From Oligoflexus sp. (GTDB lineage: Bacteria; Bdellovibrionota_B; Oligoflexia; Oligoflexales; Oligoflexaceae), in assembly GCA_014377445.1 (NCBI GenBank), contig JACMPP010000067.1:22753-86752 (forward strand): a DNA stretch of 64,000 nt. Direction: 5' to 3'. Position 1 is the first letter of the stretch, and each line of letters starts with the position of its first letter. The translations under genes and the position numbers were made by a program. The notes beneath the pieces were generated by a model. The model was not told the origin of the DNA. It did not search any database and worked only from the letters and a program-made list of their open reading frames with translations. Positions 19,701 to 28,266 of the stretch are shown here, piece after piece.

Positions 19701-21750
19701 GGATATCCAATTCCACCAGACGATAGGCGTCCCCGATCGGGATGATCAAACCCTGGGCGATAGCCTCACGAAGGTTGCCAGACGTTTCTTTTACCGACTG
19801 AAGGGCAACGGCCGCCAAGGTCATGAGATCAAAACTCAAGCCTATGCAGGACGCCATCTGCACGACGTGACAGGATTTAGCTGTTAATTTCAGGATGCGT
19901 GAGCCCATGAGTTCGATCACGTTATCGGTCATGTTCGCAGCACGGATACGATCGAGATTCCAATCCCAACTGCCTTTATCGGGATTGAAGAAGAGGAGTT
20001 GCTGCGCATAGAGCGAGCGGAGGAATTCGTCGGTGAAGAATGGGTTGCCCGCCGTCTTTTCCATCACGAGGTTAGCGAGGCTTTGAACGCGTTCAGGGGT
20101 GCTGTGCATCGCATCGACGATGAGCTGGGTGACTTCGGCCAGTTCCAGGGACTGCAGGCGAAGCTGCTCGATCTTCACTTCGACCTGACGCAATTCTTCA
20201 ATGAAGAGAAGCAAGGGATGATGTTCGCTCAACTCGTTGTCGCGATAGGAGCCGACAAAGAGGAGGTGGCGCAGTCTCTTGTCCCGCAGCAGCATTTCAA
20301 TGAGCTGCATCGAGGCGCTGTCGATCCATTGCAAATCATCGAGATGGATGATGAGCGGATGATGGGCTTCGCAAAAGACGCCCACAAAGTTTCTGAAGAC
20401 CATCTTGAAGCGGTTATCCGCTTCCGTCGGTCCAAGCTGGAGATAGCTGCTTTGGGGGCCAATGATGAGTTCGACTTCGGGAATGACTTCAATCATGATC
20501 TGAGCGTTTGGCCCCAGAGCCTGCAGAATTTTCTCTTTCCAGTCAGCCAGGATCTGCTCGTTTTCGCCAAGCAGCTGGCGAATGAGCTCGCGAAAGGCAT
20601 CGACAAAAGCTGAGTAGGGAATGCTGCGGCGGAACGCATCAAACTTGCCGCTGATGAAGTGGCCACCCAGAGTCGCCACCGGTTTTTGCAACTCACGAAT
20701 CAGCGAAGTCTTGCCCACACCCGAATAACCGGAAACGAAGCAAAGCTCCCTTCCACCGTCGCGGCAGCGGCCCAGCACACGTAGGAGCGCGGCCGCTTCC
20801 TTTTGCCTTCCGTAGAGTTTTTCCGGGATATGAAAGCGATCCGGAATATCCTGCAGGCCGAGAGGAAATTTCTCGATCCTTTGACCGTCGCGCAAAGCCC
20901 GGAAGATCTTCTGCAGATCCTGCATGACGCCCCAGGCGCTCTGGTAGCGCTCCTCGGCATTCTTCGCCAGAAGCCGCAGGATAAGATCGGAAAGAATTTC
21001 TGGAATCTGCGAGTTGAAATTGCGGGGCGGAATAGGTTTTTTGGCGATGTGATAGTGAATAAGTCGCAAAGCATCTGCAGACTCAAAGGGCAGGCGACCC
21101 GTAAATATTTCGTAAAGCGTCACACCGAAAGAATAAAAATCACTTCTGTAATCGACAAAACGATTCATGCGTCCGGTTTGCTCAGGTGACATGTAGGGAA
21201 GACTCCCTTCCGTCACGCCTTGCGTCTGGGCTTCCGCCTGCTCACGAAGCAGACAGGTCGAGATACCAAAGTCGATCAGACGAACTTCGCCGTTGTCCCG
21301 GTTGTAGAGGACATTGCTGGGATTGATATCTTTGTGAATGATATTTTTTGAATGGATCTCGACCAGCGCCTTGGCAATCTTCTGGCCCACATCGAGACCT
21401 TCCAGAAGGGTCAGGGGCGAAAGCGCGATGAGCTGGGCCAGCGACACGCCACCCACGTCTTCAAACACCAGCATAGGCGCGCTGAGATGCTTCTCAAAGG
21501 CCAGGATTGCAGGCGCACACGTGAGTTTATTTTCGCTCAGTATGGTGAATTGATTTTTGTAACGGGCGATTTCGCTTCGCTCGAGGTAGTCTTCGGCAAG
21601 GATTTTGAGGATGACTTTTTTGTGGTCGGATGTCCTAACAGCCGTAAAGACTCGGCTTCGGGGACTTTCAAAGACCCGAACAAGCTGGGAATATCCCGGC
21701 ACATCTTCCTGCGTGCCTCGATAGGATACCAATGCTGTCGCCAATGCCAT
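16762..21750 (-). CDS. Ser/Thr kinase - AAA ATPase - GAF - GGDEF multidomain signalling protein
   Basis: A 1662-residue cytosolic protein. Residues about 18-290 are a Hanks-type Ser/Thr kinase with Lys49, HKDINPSN (Asp141, Asn146), DFG (160-162) and SPEQ. Residues about 310-600 are a STAND-type ATPase with Walker A GYSGVGKTS (341-349, Lys347) and Walker B LIIHLDDLQW. About 600 residues of helical TPR-like repeats follow, then a GAF domain (about 1320-1480) and a C-terminal GGDEF diguanylate cyclase with GGEEM (1580-1584) and an upstream inhibitory site RKSD (1571-1574). The fifth motif residue is Met instead of the usual Phe. Proteins with the same first four modules usually end in a histidine kinase, so the cyclase ending is notable. 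It probably links kinase and ATPase sensing to c-di-GMP synthesis. Start has GGAG upstream; a terminator follows. Confidence 0.92.
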   Translation of the reverse strand: MALATALVSYRGTQEDVPGYSQLVRVFESPRSRVFTAVRTSDHKKVILKILAEDYLERSEIARYKNQFTILSENKLTCAPAILAFEKHLSAPMLVFEDVGGVSLAQLIALSPLTLLEGLDVGQKIAKALVEIHSKNIIHKDINPSNVLYNRDNGEVRLIDFGISTCLLREQAEAQTQGVTEGSLPYMSPEQTGRMNRFVDYRSDFYSFGVTLYEIFTGRLPFESADALRLIHYHIAKKPIPPRNFNSQIPEILSDLILRLLAKNAEERYQSAWGVMQDLQKIFRALRDGQRIEKFPLGLQDIPDRFHIPEKLYGRQKEAAALLRVLGRCRDGGRELCFVSGYSGVGKTSLIRELQKPVATLGGHFISGKFDAFRRSIPYSAFVDAFRELIRQLLGENEQILADWKEKILQALGPNAQIMIEVIPEVELIIGPQSSYLQLGPTEADNRFKMVFRNFVGVFCEAHHPLIIHLDDLQWIDSASMQLIEMLLRDKRLRHLLFVGSYRDNELSEHHPLLLFIEELRQVEVKIEQLRLQSLELAEVTQLIVDAMHSTPERVQSLANLVMEKTAGNPFFTDEFLRSLYAQQLLFFNPDKGSWDWNLDRIRAANMTDNVIELMGSRILKLTAKSCHVVQMASCIGLSFDLMTLAAVALQSVKETSGNLREAIAQGLIIPIGDAYRLVELDIPLDGREVTVEYRFSHDRIQQAAYDLIPDEERLHVRHRAGRTLIRLHKKTRLDEYVFSIVNHLNSSTQFMSTETERLELIELNLHAARKAKVSAAYQTALEYLQAAMSLEKAEDWTQSYDLLIVIYREAAEVAFLNKAFDPMQRYVEKVLSKGRTLLEKIPAYETHVHAAISRNDMQEAILIGKKILKELGISLPQNPGMIRIAFSLLYTKWQLRKYTQTELLDLPEMKDPMELARMHFLYSMAQAIFYFFPKQVPLITSQLVRKSLKHGNSATSALAYTTYGMIMAAMVGDVKEGYRLGDLGIKLYDKFQAKDIEAATLVCFNMFIRPWKDHVRSTMTPLLNAHQAGLDAGDFEFAAHAAAGYCNRSFFTGSELKGLSSEMMKFTLVIEQLGQRNDEEQINLLHQMIINFTEVKVSPSTLRGDTFDEDRMLVVYERNQDSAGLFVTHFYKLMLAYHFDSFVDAVKFARLAEPHFKAAMGTLSGAVFFYYYALAEMQLWDRASSSERSRIKKTVKMVLGKYEKWIKTAPMNFEHKYLLIRAQWLAIRGKAYEAQTDYDLAIAGARAEQYLQDEALANELTAKFHLNHGRQTAAYAYMKRARYNYERWGAHAKSIQLEERFPQMLTSSSGERALTGSLATMSSSTIDITTLKRALLAIAEENVHSRMLEKIISSAIEFAGAQKGVLLLRKEGEFYIEGESSIDHEQPHILQSTAIEHSHSVSRMVVNYVKRSRKGLVIDNASEAQDMLPGLHSEAYIQNTQVLSILCIPITVGIGEEAQIVGLLYLENNRASGTFTSERIETLEIICLAAAGRLELSVKAATDGLTGLYNHDYFQNMLAQELSQSQRQLRNLSLLLIDIDHFKKFNDQWGHQVGDLVLKKVAQSIRDTCRKSDVVARYGGEEMAVILPETSSEMAELVAGRIRRNVESLAIPHGENILKVTISLGLASLTDGLRDKEALIEKADEAMYKSKREGRNKVTVA

Positions 21751-22000
21751 GTCAAGCTCCGCCTATTCTTACTCGAAGGAACTATCGGAATTTGAGCCGC
21801 AGGCTTTAAATATTCCTGGGGATTTTCGGAAAGCACCCCAGGTCGGGCTTGGCTTTTTGCTCAAATTCCCTGAAGTCCCTCAAAGGCGATCGAGAGTTAG
21901 AGAAAGCACTGAAGTCTTGCTGCCGGTGGCAAGCTTTGCTAGGCTTAGCAGCGTCATGACCCGGTTGATCGGTCCTACTCGCTTGCTTTCGAGGATTTCT

Positions 22001-23371
22001 ATGCAAGATACCCTGATTGAAATGGGCCGCTCCCCTCTCGCACGAAACGTCTTGAAACGGATCGGCATCAAACCGCCGCCTCAGTTGATTCGTTCGTACC
22101 GACCCTGGTCAGACGACTTGCTTCAGGGCAAAAATATCCTCATCAGTTCGAGGGATCGCAGTCGATCGCTCCTTGCCCCCTTCCTGCAAGAACAGAAGGC
22201 TTCAGTTTGCTTCGATGCGGATCTGGCTATCCGCACAGAACGCGGGGGCGAACTCAGCGAATCGCGCGTATTTCAAGGCACCGTGTTTGATGCAACCAAC
22301 TTTGAATCCTTGACCGACCTCAAAGAACTCTATCGTTTCTTTCATAGCCTGCGTGGCCAAGTCGGATTCAATCATCGGGTTGTGATCCTCTCCAAAACTC
22401 GAGTCAGCCCCGAGGGACGCGCAATCACAGCCGCAGTCAGCTCCTTCGCCAGAAGCCTCGCTCGGGAATTTGGTCCCAAAGGCATTAACGTCAATGTTTT
22501 GCAGGGTGACAGCGATGCGGTGATCGAACACTCCTTGCCGGTCCTCAGCTTTTTCCTCTCGGATTTTTGCGCCTTCATCACGGGGCAAATCATCATACTG
22601 ACGACGCCGACGAAAGAACTCCCAGAGCCACTTCTCGCGGGGTCCCTGGCAGGTAAGAAGGCACTCGTTACTGGGGCCGCACAAGGGATAGGCTACGCTA
22701 TCTGTCGTCGTCTGGCTGAAGAGGGCGCGCATGTGATCTGCCTCGATCGTCCGCAAAATGAAGAGGCTTTGCGCGAACTCTGCCTCGAAATTGAAGGCGA
22801 ATATGTCCTGGCCACTCTCGGCAGAAATCACGATGAATTGATCGAAAATCTGGCGAGCGAAAATGCCAGCATCGACATCGTCGTGCACAACGCCGGCGTG
22901 ACCCGTGACCGCACACTCTTCGGCATGAGCGAGGCCGAATGGGACGACGTTCTCAATATCAATCTCGAATCCGTCATCGATATCACAACGCGCATTCTTC
23001 ATCGGGGCATGCTTGCCCCCGGTGGCCGAATCATCTGCATGGCCTCGGTCGTCGGTATCTCCGGAAATTTCGGCCAGACCAATTATGCTGCCTCCAAAGC
23101 CGGCCTGATCGGTTATGTCGAAGGCCTCGCCGAACACCTCGCACGCGAAGGCGCCACCGCCAATGCCGTCGCCCCGGGTTTCATCGAAACCAACATGACC
23201 ACAAAAATCCCCTTCATTGCCAAGCAGTTTGCGAGACGGCTCTCGAGCCTCATGCAAGGCGGACAGCCTGACGATGTCGCAGATATGGTGACCTTCCTTG
23301 CCAGCCCTTGCTCGAGCTCTATCAACGGACAAGTGATTCGCGTCTGTGGCGGTAGCTTTCTCGGTGCCTGA
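22001..23371 (+). CDS. High-molecular-weight 3-oxoacyl-ACP reductase (FabG4-like SDR)
   Basis: A 456-residue short-chain dehydrogenase with an extra N-terminal flavodoxin-like domain, as in mycobacterial FabG4. The C-terminal half has the NAD(P) loop TGAAQGIG (Gly225), HNAG, and the catalytic Ser349, Tyr362 and Lys366. It reduces 3-oxoacyl thioesters, probably acyl-CoA as well as acyl-ACP. The frame is open from 21749, but ATG 22001 is preferred: it has GAGG about seven bases upstream and its sequence (MQDTLIEMGRSPLARNVLKR) matches the N-terminus of this subgroup. The upstream 250 bases then form the divergent promoter region shared with the large signalling gene. No acyl-CoA genes are adjacent. 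Confidence 0.9.
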   Translation: MQDTLIEMGRSPLARNVLKRIGIKPPPQLIRSYRPWSDDLLQGKNILISSRDRSRSLLAPFLQEQKASVCFDADLAIRTERGGELSESRVFQGTVFDATNFESLTDLKELYRFFHSLRGQVGFNHRVVILSKTRVSPEGRAITAAVSSFARSLAREFGPKGINVNVLQGDSDAVIEHSLPVLSFFLSDFCAFITGQIIILTTPTKELPEPLLAGSLAGKKALVTGAAQGIGYAICRRLAEEGAHVICLDRPQNEEALRELCLEIEGEYVLATLGRNHDELIENLASENASIDIVVHNAGVTRDRTLFGMSEAEWDDVLNINLESVIDITTRILHRGMLAPGGRIICMASVVGISGNFGQTNYAASKAGLIGYVEGLAEHLAREGATANAVAPGFIETNMTTKIPFIAKQFARRLSSLMQGGQPDDVADMVTFLASPCSSSINGQVIRVCGGSFLGA

Positions 23372-23530
23372 TGATTATAGGATCTGAATTCCAACGCGAG
23401 TAAGATTAGCCGGTTGGGGCCTTTTCCCAGTCCTCGCGCCATCTCCCCGTTATCTCAGGCAAATAAAATATTCCTAAAGCTATTTCCCCCTCCTGGCCGA
23501 AACCACTGATAGTTTTGGAGGAAAAAACCG

Positions 23531-24331
23531 GTGTTCGCAAAATTACCAATTATCATCAGTATCAGCTTGGCCATGAGCCTAACGCTCTCCGCCTGTGGAA
23601 CAGAAAATAAAGCAAATTATCGCAAGGGAACCATCGGGGCGCCAGTCGCAGCCGAAGCCGTGGTCGACACCCTTCCACGCATTCCCGTCAAGTTCAAACT
23701 TCCCAACCGAAATGCGGAAGCGGCTGCGGTTGCCCTCACCGGTTATTACTATCGGCTCCAGGGTTCGGGCGAATCCTGCCCGGCGACTGAAAACAAAGAA
23801 GAAGTGGGCGCTTACGTCGACGACAAGGGATTTATTCTAAAACTCGCTAACGTCTGTGACTACACGATAACCTTTAAGCTCGGTGTCCTGGCGGGTCCTG
23901 TCCTTACCGCAACATCTAACTTCGACGGCAACATCAAGAGTATCCTGCAAAGCAACTGTGTATCCTGTCACAAAACCTACAGCGATTATGCTGAGGTGAA
24001 GGCCAAAGGCGACCTGATCGTCCAGAGGGTCGAGGCTGGGCACCCGACCGGGGCCTTGAGCGATGACGACATCGCGAAGTTTCTGGCCTGGAAAGACGAG
24101 GGGTATTTAGAGAAAGACCCAAGTCCGGCCCCCACCGAAAAAGAGAATGGGCTCAGTGCCGTTTATTACCGAAACAACAATAACGACAGTCTCAAAGGCA
24201 TCGAATTGAAGAGCCGCACGCAGTATGAACTTCGCCGCTCGCTTTGGCTCCAAGCTGCAGGGCAGAGCCAGGGTCTCAAGGTGAACGAACTCTTCAGCTT
24301 TGACAACGAGAGCATCAAGAATACTCCCTAA
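23531..24331 (+). CDS. Lipoprotein with c-type haem motif
   Basis: A 266-residue lipoprotein: the signal ends in a lipobox LSAC with Cys22. The N-terminal half (about 50-130) looks like a beta-sandwich. A cytochrome-c-like segment follows: ILQSNCVSCHK with Cys143, Cys146 and His147, then about 25 residues later GHPTGALSDDDIAKFLAW. In the common small lipoprotein cytochromes this second motif begins MP; here the Met position is His171, suggesting bis-His ligation or a non-redox role. The start is GTG at 23531 with GGAGG upstream. It is a single gene, followed by a likely terminator. Function unknown; periplasmic electron transfer or sensing is possible. Confidence 0.78.
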   Translation: MFAKLPIIISISLAMSLTLSACGTENKANYRKGTIGAPVAAEAVVDTLPRIPVKFKLPNRNAEAAAVALTGYYYRLQGSGESCPATENKEEVGAYVDDKGFILKLANVCDYTITFKLGVLAGPVLTATSNFDGNIKSILQSNCVSCHKTYSDYAEVKAKGDLIVQRVEAGHPTGALSDDDIAKFLAWKDEGYLEKDPSPAPTEKENGLSAVYYRNNNNDSLKGIELKSRTQYELRRSLWLQAAGQSQGLKVNELFSFDNESIKNTP

Positions 24332-24341
24332 GCCTCGACCG

Positions 24342-24362
24342 GGAGGTTCAAAGTGAGCCTCC
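24342..24362 (+). terminator. Probable terminator after the haem-motif lipoprotein gene
   Basis: GGAGGTTCA (24342-24350) pairs with TGAGCCTCC (24354-24362) with one G-U pair and an AAG loop. A pyrimidine-rich but not pure T tract follows, so termination may be partial. Confidence 0.5.
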
Positions 24363-24533
24363 TCTTCCTCTTCGCCCGCCCAAAAATCTAGCTAATCATT
24401 CGCACTCGCCTTGCGCCCCAATGGATTTGCTTTTATTTTCGTGAATGCTCAGATGAAGCCGAGTTTTTCCTATGCTATAAGAGTCAGGGGAGAACGCAAA
24501 CATACACGTTCTCTAAGGACTGCTGGAGGAATT

Positions 24534-24935
24534 ATGTACTTCGCCGAGACAGGTAGAATCGCTGTGTCCGTGGAGCCGCACTTCATTGCTAAAGAAAGCA
24601 ATAGTGGCGTCGACTACTTTATTTATTCCTACACCATCACGCTGAAAAATAACGGCAGGCAAAACTGCCAACTTTTAAGTCGCCATTGGATCATCCGCGA
24701 TGGCGCAGGACGTGAGGAACATGTCGTGGGGGATGGTGTGGTCGGCAAACAACCGTTGATCAAACCAGGGGAAAGCTATTCGTATCGCAGTGGCTGTCCG
24801 CTGGCGACACCGACGGGGAGCATGCGGGGGAACTATCATATGCTGGATGCGCGGAGCCGGAAGTTTGAGATCAAGATACCCTTGTTCTTTCTGCGTCCCG
24901 ACTGTCCGCGCTACTCAGCAAGCGCTTTGAATTAG
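24534..24935 (+). CDS. apaG: ApaG family protein
   Basis: A 133-residue protein with a single ApaG/DUF525 immunoglobulin-like domain. Motifs are YFIYSYTITLKNNG, LLSRHWIIRDGAG, VGDGVVGKQPLIKPGESYSYRSGC and GSMRGNYHM, all typical of the family. ApaG has been linked to Co2+/Mg2+ resistance in enterobacteria and the domain is also a protein-interaction module, so the exact role is open. The frame is open from 24411, but ATG 24534 is chosen because it has GGAGGA at 24525-24530 and matches the usual family start. Here it is not beside apaH or rsmA, its common partners. It overlaps the end of the convergent barrel gene by four bases. Confidence 0.93.
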   Translation: MYFAETGRIAVSVEPHFIAKESNSGVDYFIYSYTITLKNNGRQNCQLLSRHWIIRDGAGREEHVVGDGVVGKQPLIKPGESYSYRSGCPLATPTGSMRGNYHMLDARSRKFEIKIPLFFLRPDCPRYSASALN

Positions 24936-25576
24936 ATCGACACGTTGTAGCTGACCGAGAGTTCTCGTTCGAACGGCTCAGCTTTCGGAAATTTGTAGTG
25001 ATAGAGCTCGTATTCCGCCATGAAATACATATTCGGCGTGAATCGGATGCCGAGTCCAACGCCTGAGTTGGGCTTGTAGGTTGGGTCTTCATTGAGCTTT
25101 TCAGCTATGCGACCCGTTTCCTCTTTTTCGATAATCCGCTGACGCGCCGTCACACCCACTTTCAATCTTGCGATGAAGATCGAAAAGCTAGGATCGAGGA
25201 TCAGGGAAAACTTTGCCACGCGCTGCGTTTCCGTCAGCTTCATGATGTTCTCCGGATCCGAAGTATCCATATTAAAATCTTTGCTGAAGTCGACCTCGCC
25301 GTACTCGTCAACAGCTTCTGCCGTCTTGTGCGTGGTCGTTGACTTGCTTTGCCCCACCGAAAGCTGGGTTTTAAAAAGGCGCCAGAAACCCACGGACGCT
25401 CTTATGCCGTATTCCTGGCGCTGCTTGATACTCTCTTTTTCGGAGTTATTTTTACCAGGAGTCACAGACTTCGTGGACTTGATACTTACATAAGGGGCGA
25501 TCTCAACACCCGCAAAGGCCGACGGCATAAGGCCTACCGCCAAAGCTAAACTAGCGAGAATATTTGATTTTTTCAT
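24932..25576 (-). CDS. Predicted outer-membrane beta-barrel protein
   Basis: A 214-residue protein with a clear signal peptide (ending SAFAG). The mature part consists of long amphipathic strands, such as YGIRASVGFWRLF, AKFSLILDPSFSIFIARLKVGV and GIRFTPNMYFMAEYELYHYKF. These fit an eight-stranded barrel of the OmpA-like/OmpW-like size class, but I recognise no exact family. A charged insertion (about 80-115) may be a surface loop. AGGAGG lies upstream of the start. It is a single gene, convergent with apaG. Function unknown. Confidence 0.75.
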   Translation of the reverse strand: MKKSNILASLALAVGLMPSAFAGVEIAPYVSIKSTKSVTPGKNNSEKESIKQRQEYGIRASVGFWRLFKTQLSVGQSKSTTTHKTAEAVDEYGEVDFSKDFNMDTSDPENIMKLTETQRVAKFSLILDPSFSIFIARLKVGVTARQRIIEKEETGRIAEKLNEDPTYKPNSGVGLGIRFTPNMYFMAEYELYHYKFPKAEPFERELSVSYNVSI

Positions 25577-25729
25577 TTAGTACCTCCTGAGCCTCTGTCT
25601 ACTCTTTAGTATCGGTAGTGATTTTGGGAACTTGAGATCAATTCCTGACCCGAAAGGTCTACGAGAAAAGCTTGCTCCGGAACTGGGCCTACATTAAGAC
25701 TAAACCCCGATAATTCGTGGGAGGATCAC

Positions 25730-26542
25730 ATGAACGCACGCATACTTATTTATCCTAGTCTCCTTCTGTCCGTCGCGACAGCTAGCCTGGCTTTTGCCAA
25801 TATCACTGACCTCGCACAGATCGGAACGGCGGCTGTTTTCGTCTCCTTACTCCTCCTCTTCGCAGCACTTCGTCGCAAAGAAGAGACTCCGCAGATTCCT
25901 CCTGAATTTCAGGCCAAACTCGGGAGCCTTGAACATCAAAATCAACGCGTTCAAAAACAGCTTGGTGATTCTCAGGTTCAATTCGAAGCACTCGGCCAGG
26001 ATCTGGCGGCCGCGAATGCCCAAGTCGAACGGCTCAACGCCCAGACCGCAGCCTACGAAGCTGCGCTACAAAAAGAAAAAGCGCACAATGCCAGCCATCA
26101 AACGCAGGGCCACGCTGAGCAGGCGGTTATTCAGTTCGTAAGGAATATGCAGAGTCGCGGACGCATCCTCGATTTCGTCATGACCGATATTCACAAACTC
26201 TCCGATCCACAGGTCGGCGCGGCCTCACGCGTTGTGCATCAGGGACTGCGTGAGTTGATGGATGATTATTTCTCGGTCAAGCCTATTTCCAGCATGGAGG
26301 AAGGCCGGATGATTCCCCTGCACGAAGAAGATCTCGGCCGCACCGTGAAGCTCCTGCAAAGCCGCGGCGAGACTCTCCCGCGCGAAGGCCGCCTCTTGCA
26401 TAAAGGCTGGCAGGCAAGTCAGGTAAAACTCCCGCAAAGCCAACGTCAGGAACAGGGCAACGAACGCATGGTCCTGGCCTTGGCGGAAGTCGATGTGAGT
26501 GAAAGTGAAAGTAAAAGTGGAAGCGAAGGAGGAGTGCATTAA
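25730..26542 (+). CDS. DUF2760 domain protein, membrane anchored
   Basis: A 270-residue protein with an N-terminal membrane hairpin (about residues 5-45), a charged coiled coil (about 55-125) and a C-terminal DUF2760 domain (about 130-250: AVIQFVRNMQSRGRILDFVMTDI, RVVHQGLRELMDDYFSVKPI, KLLQSRGETLPREGRLLHKGW). DUF2760 is typically encoded beside unusual Hsp70 proteins, exactly as here, so it is probably their membrane partner or co-factor. A low-complexity Ser/Glu tail (SESESKSGSEGG) ends the protein. The stop overlaps the start of the first hsp70-like gene (TAATG). Binding site GGGAGG upstream. Function otherwise unknown. Confidence 0.85.
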   Translation: MNARILIYPSLLLSVATASLAFANITDLAQIGTAAVFVSLLLLFAALRRKEETPQIPPEFQAKLGSLEHQNQRVQKQLGDSQVQFEALGQDLAAANAQVERLNAQTAAYEAALQKEKAHNASHQTQGHAEQAVIQFVRNMQSRGRILDFVMTDIHKLSDPQVGAASRVVHQGLRELMDDYFSVKPISSMEEGRMIPLHEEDLGRTVKLLQSRGETLPREGRLLHKGWQASQVKLPQSQRQEQGNERMVLALAEVDVSESESKSGSEGGVH

Positions 26543-28266
26543 TGGGACGCATTGTCGGCATCGATCTGGGAACCTCACACTCAAGCCTAGCCACGATTGA
26601 TGATGAAGGTGAGGCAAGGCTCCTTGCTATTCCGCAGTTGTCCGGTCCGCATGAAACGATCCAAGACGATCTCCTGCCGTCGGTCTATTTCGAAAATCTC
26701 GAATACAAAAATCTCAGGCTGCCCTGGCAGGACAATCCACCCGTACTCGGACGATTTGCCCGCGATCTGGCGATTGCCAGTCCCGAGCGCGCAATCGTTT
26801 CGGCCAAGTCCTGGCTCTGTTACAAGGGCAATCTTCGTCTGCCGCCCAAAGCCGATTGGAATGGACTGACGGCGAAGGAAGTCTCGACACTCATTCTCAA
26901 ACACCTTCTTTCTGCCTGGGAAAACGAACGTGGCGAAGCGAAAGAAAGGATCAGCACGCTGGCGCTCACCGTACCCGCATCCTTCGATCCACTCGCCCGC
27001 CAACTCACGGAAGAAGCGGCCCTTGCGGCCGGAATTCCGGGAGCCGTCCTGATCGAAGAACCTCTCGCGGCTTTCTATGCTTGGCTCTCAGTCAACCAAG
27101 ACTGGAATAAAAAATTAGCCACCGGTGACAGTGTCCTGGTCTGCGACGTCGGCGGTGGAACCTGCGATTTCAGCCTCATCGTCGTCAATGAGGACGAAGG
27201 CGAGCTTCGTCTGGATCGCATCGCAGTGGGTCGTCACCTCCTCCTGGGCGGTGACAACATGGACCTGGCCCTGGCACATCATCTGGCGGCCAAACACGGC
27301 TCGCTCGATCATTGGCAATTTGTGAGCCTGCAGCAGCAGGTCCGCAAAGCGAAGGAGTTTTTGCTCGGCAATGAGGGTGAAAAGGATGAAACTTATCCGA
27401 TCTCGGTAGCCAGCCGCGGCAGTTCACTCTTCGCTGGGGCGATCACTCTCGAGTTGACCCGGCGCGAAGTGGAAGCGATTCTCGTCGAGGGATTTTTTCC
27501 AAGGGTCGAGACGAACGCGACGATGAAACGCTCCATGGGTCTTCAGGCCGCGGGCCTTCCCTACGAGCACGACCCAGCGATCACCAAGCATCTCGCCAGC
27601 TTCTTGCGCCAAGCCCAGCAAAATCTACAAAAAACTACGGACGGGGGCGATCTCTTTCAGCCGACGCACCTCCTTTTCAACGGTGGTGTTTTCAAAGCTG
27701 AGTCTCTGCAAAACCGGGTGATCGATTGTCTCAACGCCTGGTCGCCGGAACGTTCAGTGGATCTTCTCCAAAACCCCGACCTCGATCACGCCGTGACTCT
27801 GGGCGCCGCGTATTATGCCTCGTGGAAACAATCAGGCCACAAGCTCCGTGTCCGCACAGCAGCGGCGCGCTCCTACTATATAGGCCTCGAAAGCAACGCG
27901 ATGGCAGTGCCGGGTCTCAAGCCGAAGCTACAGGGCCTCTGCGTTCTTCCGCAAGGCAGCGAGGAAGGCTCAGCCTTCAACCTGGCAGAACAGGAATTTG
28001 CGCTTTGGGGTGGAGACGAAGTGAAGTTTCAACTCTTCAGCTCGGATAGGCGTGCCGATCTCGGCAGCCTCGTAACAGACGCGGAACGCAACCTGGACGC
28101 GGTTTCGGAGTTGAGCTGCCAGATCGATGATCAGGGGGAAGGACCGATTCCGGTATTTCTCCAGAGTGATTTTGATGAAACGGGTAAACTCAGAGTCGCT
28201 ATTCGCGAACAAAGCGGCACAAGACGCTGGGAACTTAACTTCGGCCTGCGGGAAGAAAATAGATGA
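26542..28266 (+). CDS. Hsp70 family protein (DUF2760-associated, short)
   Basis: A 574-residue Hsp70-fold ATPase. The phosphate-1 loop is GIDLGTSHSSLA near the N-terminus, phosphate-2 is VCDVGGGTCDFS, and the adenosine motif is LLFNGGVFKAE, so ATP binding looks intact. The substrate-binding part after about residue 430 is short and lacks the DnaK lid, distinguishing it from DnaK. It overlaps both neighbours by one to four bases, so the three genes are translationally coupled. It probably works together with the longer Hsp70 encoded next; clients are unknown. No DnaJ or GrpE gene is present here. Confidence 0.9.
   Translation: MGRIVGIDLGTSHSSLATIDDEGEARLLAIPQLSGPHETIQDDLLPSVYFENLEYKNLRLPWQDNPPVLGRFARDLAIASPERAIVSAKSWLCYKGNLRLPPKADWNGLTAKEVSTLILKHLLSAWENERGEAKERISTLALTVPASFDPLARQLTEEAALAAGIPGAVLIEEPLAAFYAWLSVNQDWNKKLATGDSVLVCDVGGGTCDFSLIVVNEDEGELRLDRIAVGRHLLLGGDNMDLALAHHLAAKHGSLDHWQFVSLQQQVRKAKEFLLGNEGEKDETYPISVASRGSSLFAGAITLELTRREVEAILVEGFFPRVETNATMKRSMGLQAAGLPYEHDPAITKHLASFLRQAQQNLQKTTDGGDLFQPTHLLFNGGVFKAESLQNRVIDCLNAWSPERSVDLLQNPDLDHAVTLGAAYYASWKQSGHKLRVRTAAARSYYIGLESNAMAVPGLKPKLQGLCVLPQGSEEGSAFNLAEQEFALWGGDEVKFQLFSSDRRADLGSLVTDAERNLDAVSELSCQIDDQGEGPIPVFLQSDFDETGKLRVAIREQSGTRRWELNFGLREENR

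Noticed and set aside
17875..19887. Two long plus-strand frames (311 and 329 codons) within the kinase-ATPase-GGDEF gene
   Set aside because: Both are antisense to a continuous 1662-codon frame with clear kinase, ATPase and GGDEF motifs; they have no motifs of their own.
22202..23332. A 376-codon minus-strand frame inside the FabG-like gene
   Set aside because: It is a mirror shadow of the SDR gene, whose catalytic Ser-Tyr-Lys and cofactor motifs are intact on the plus strand.
26490..26530. Purine-rich near-repeat (GTGAAAGT-type units) at the end of the DUF2760 gene
   Set aside because: It simply encodes a Ser/Glu/Lys low-complexity tail; too short and irregular to call a repeat element.
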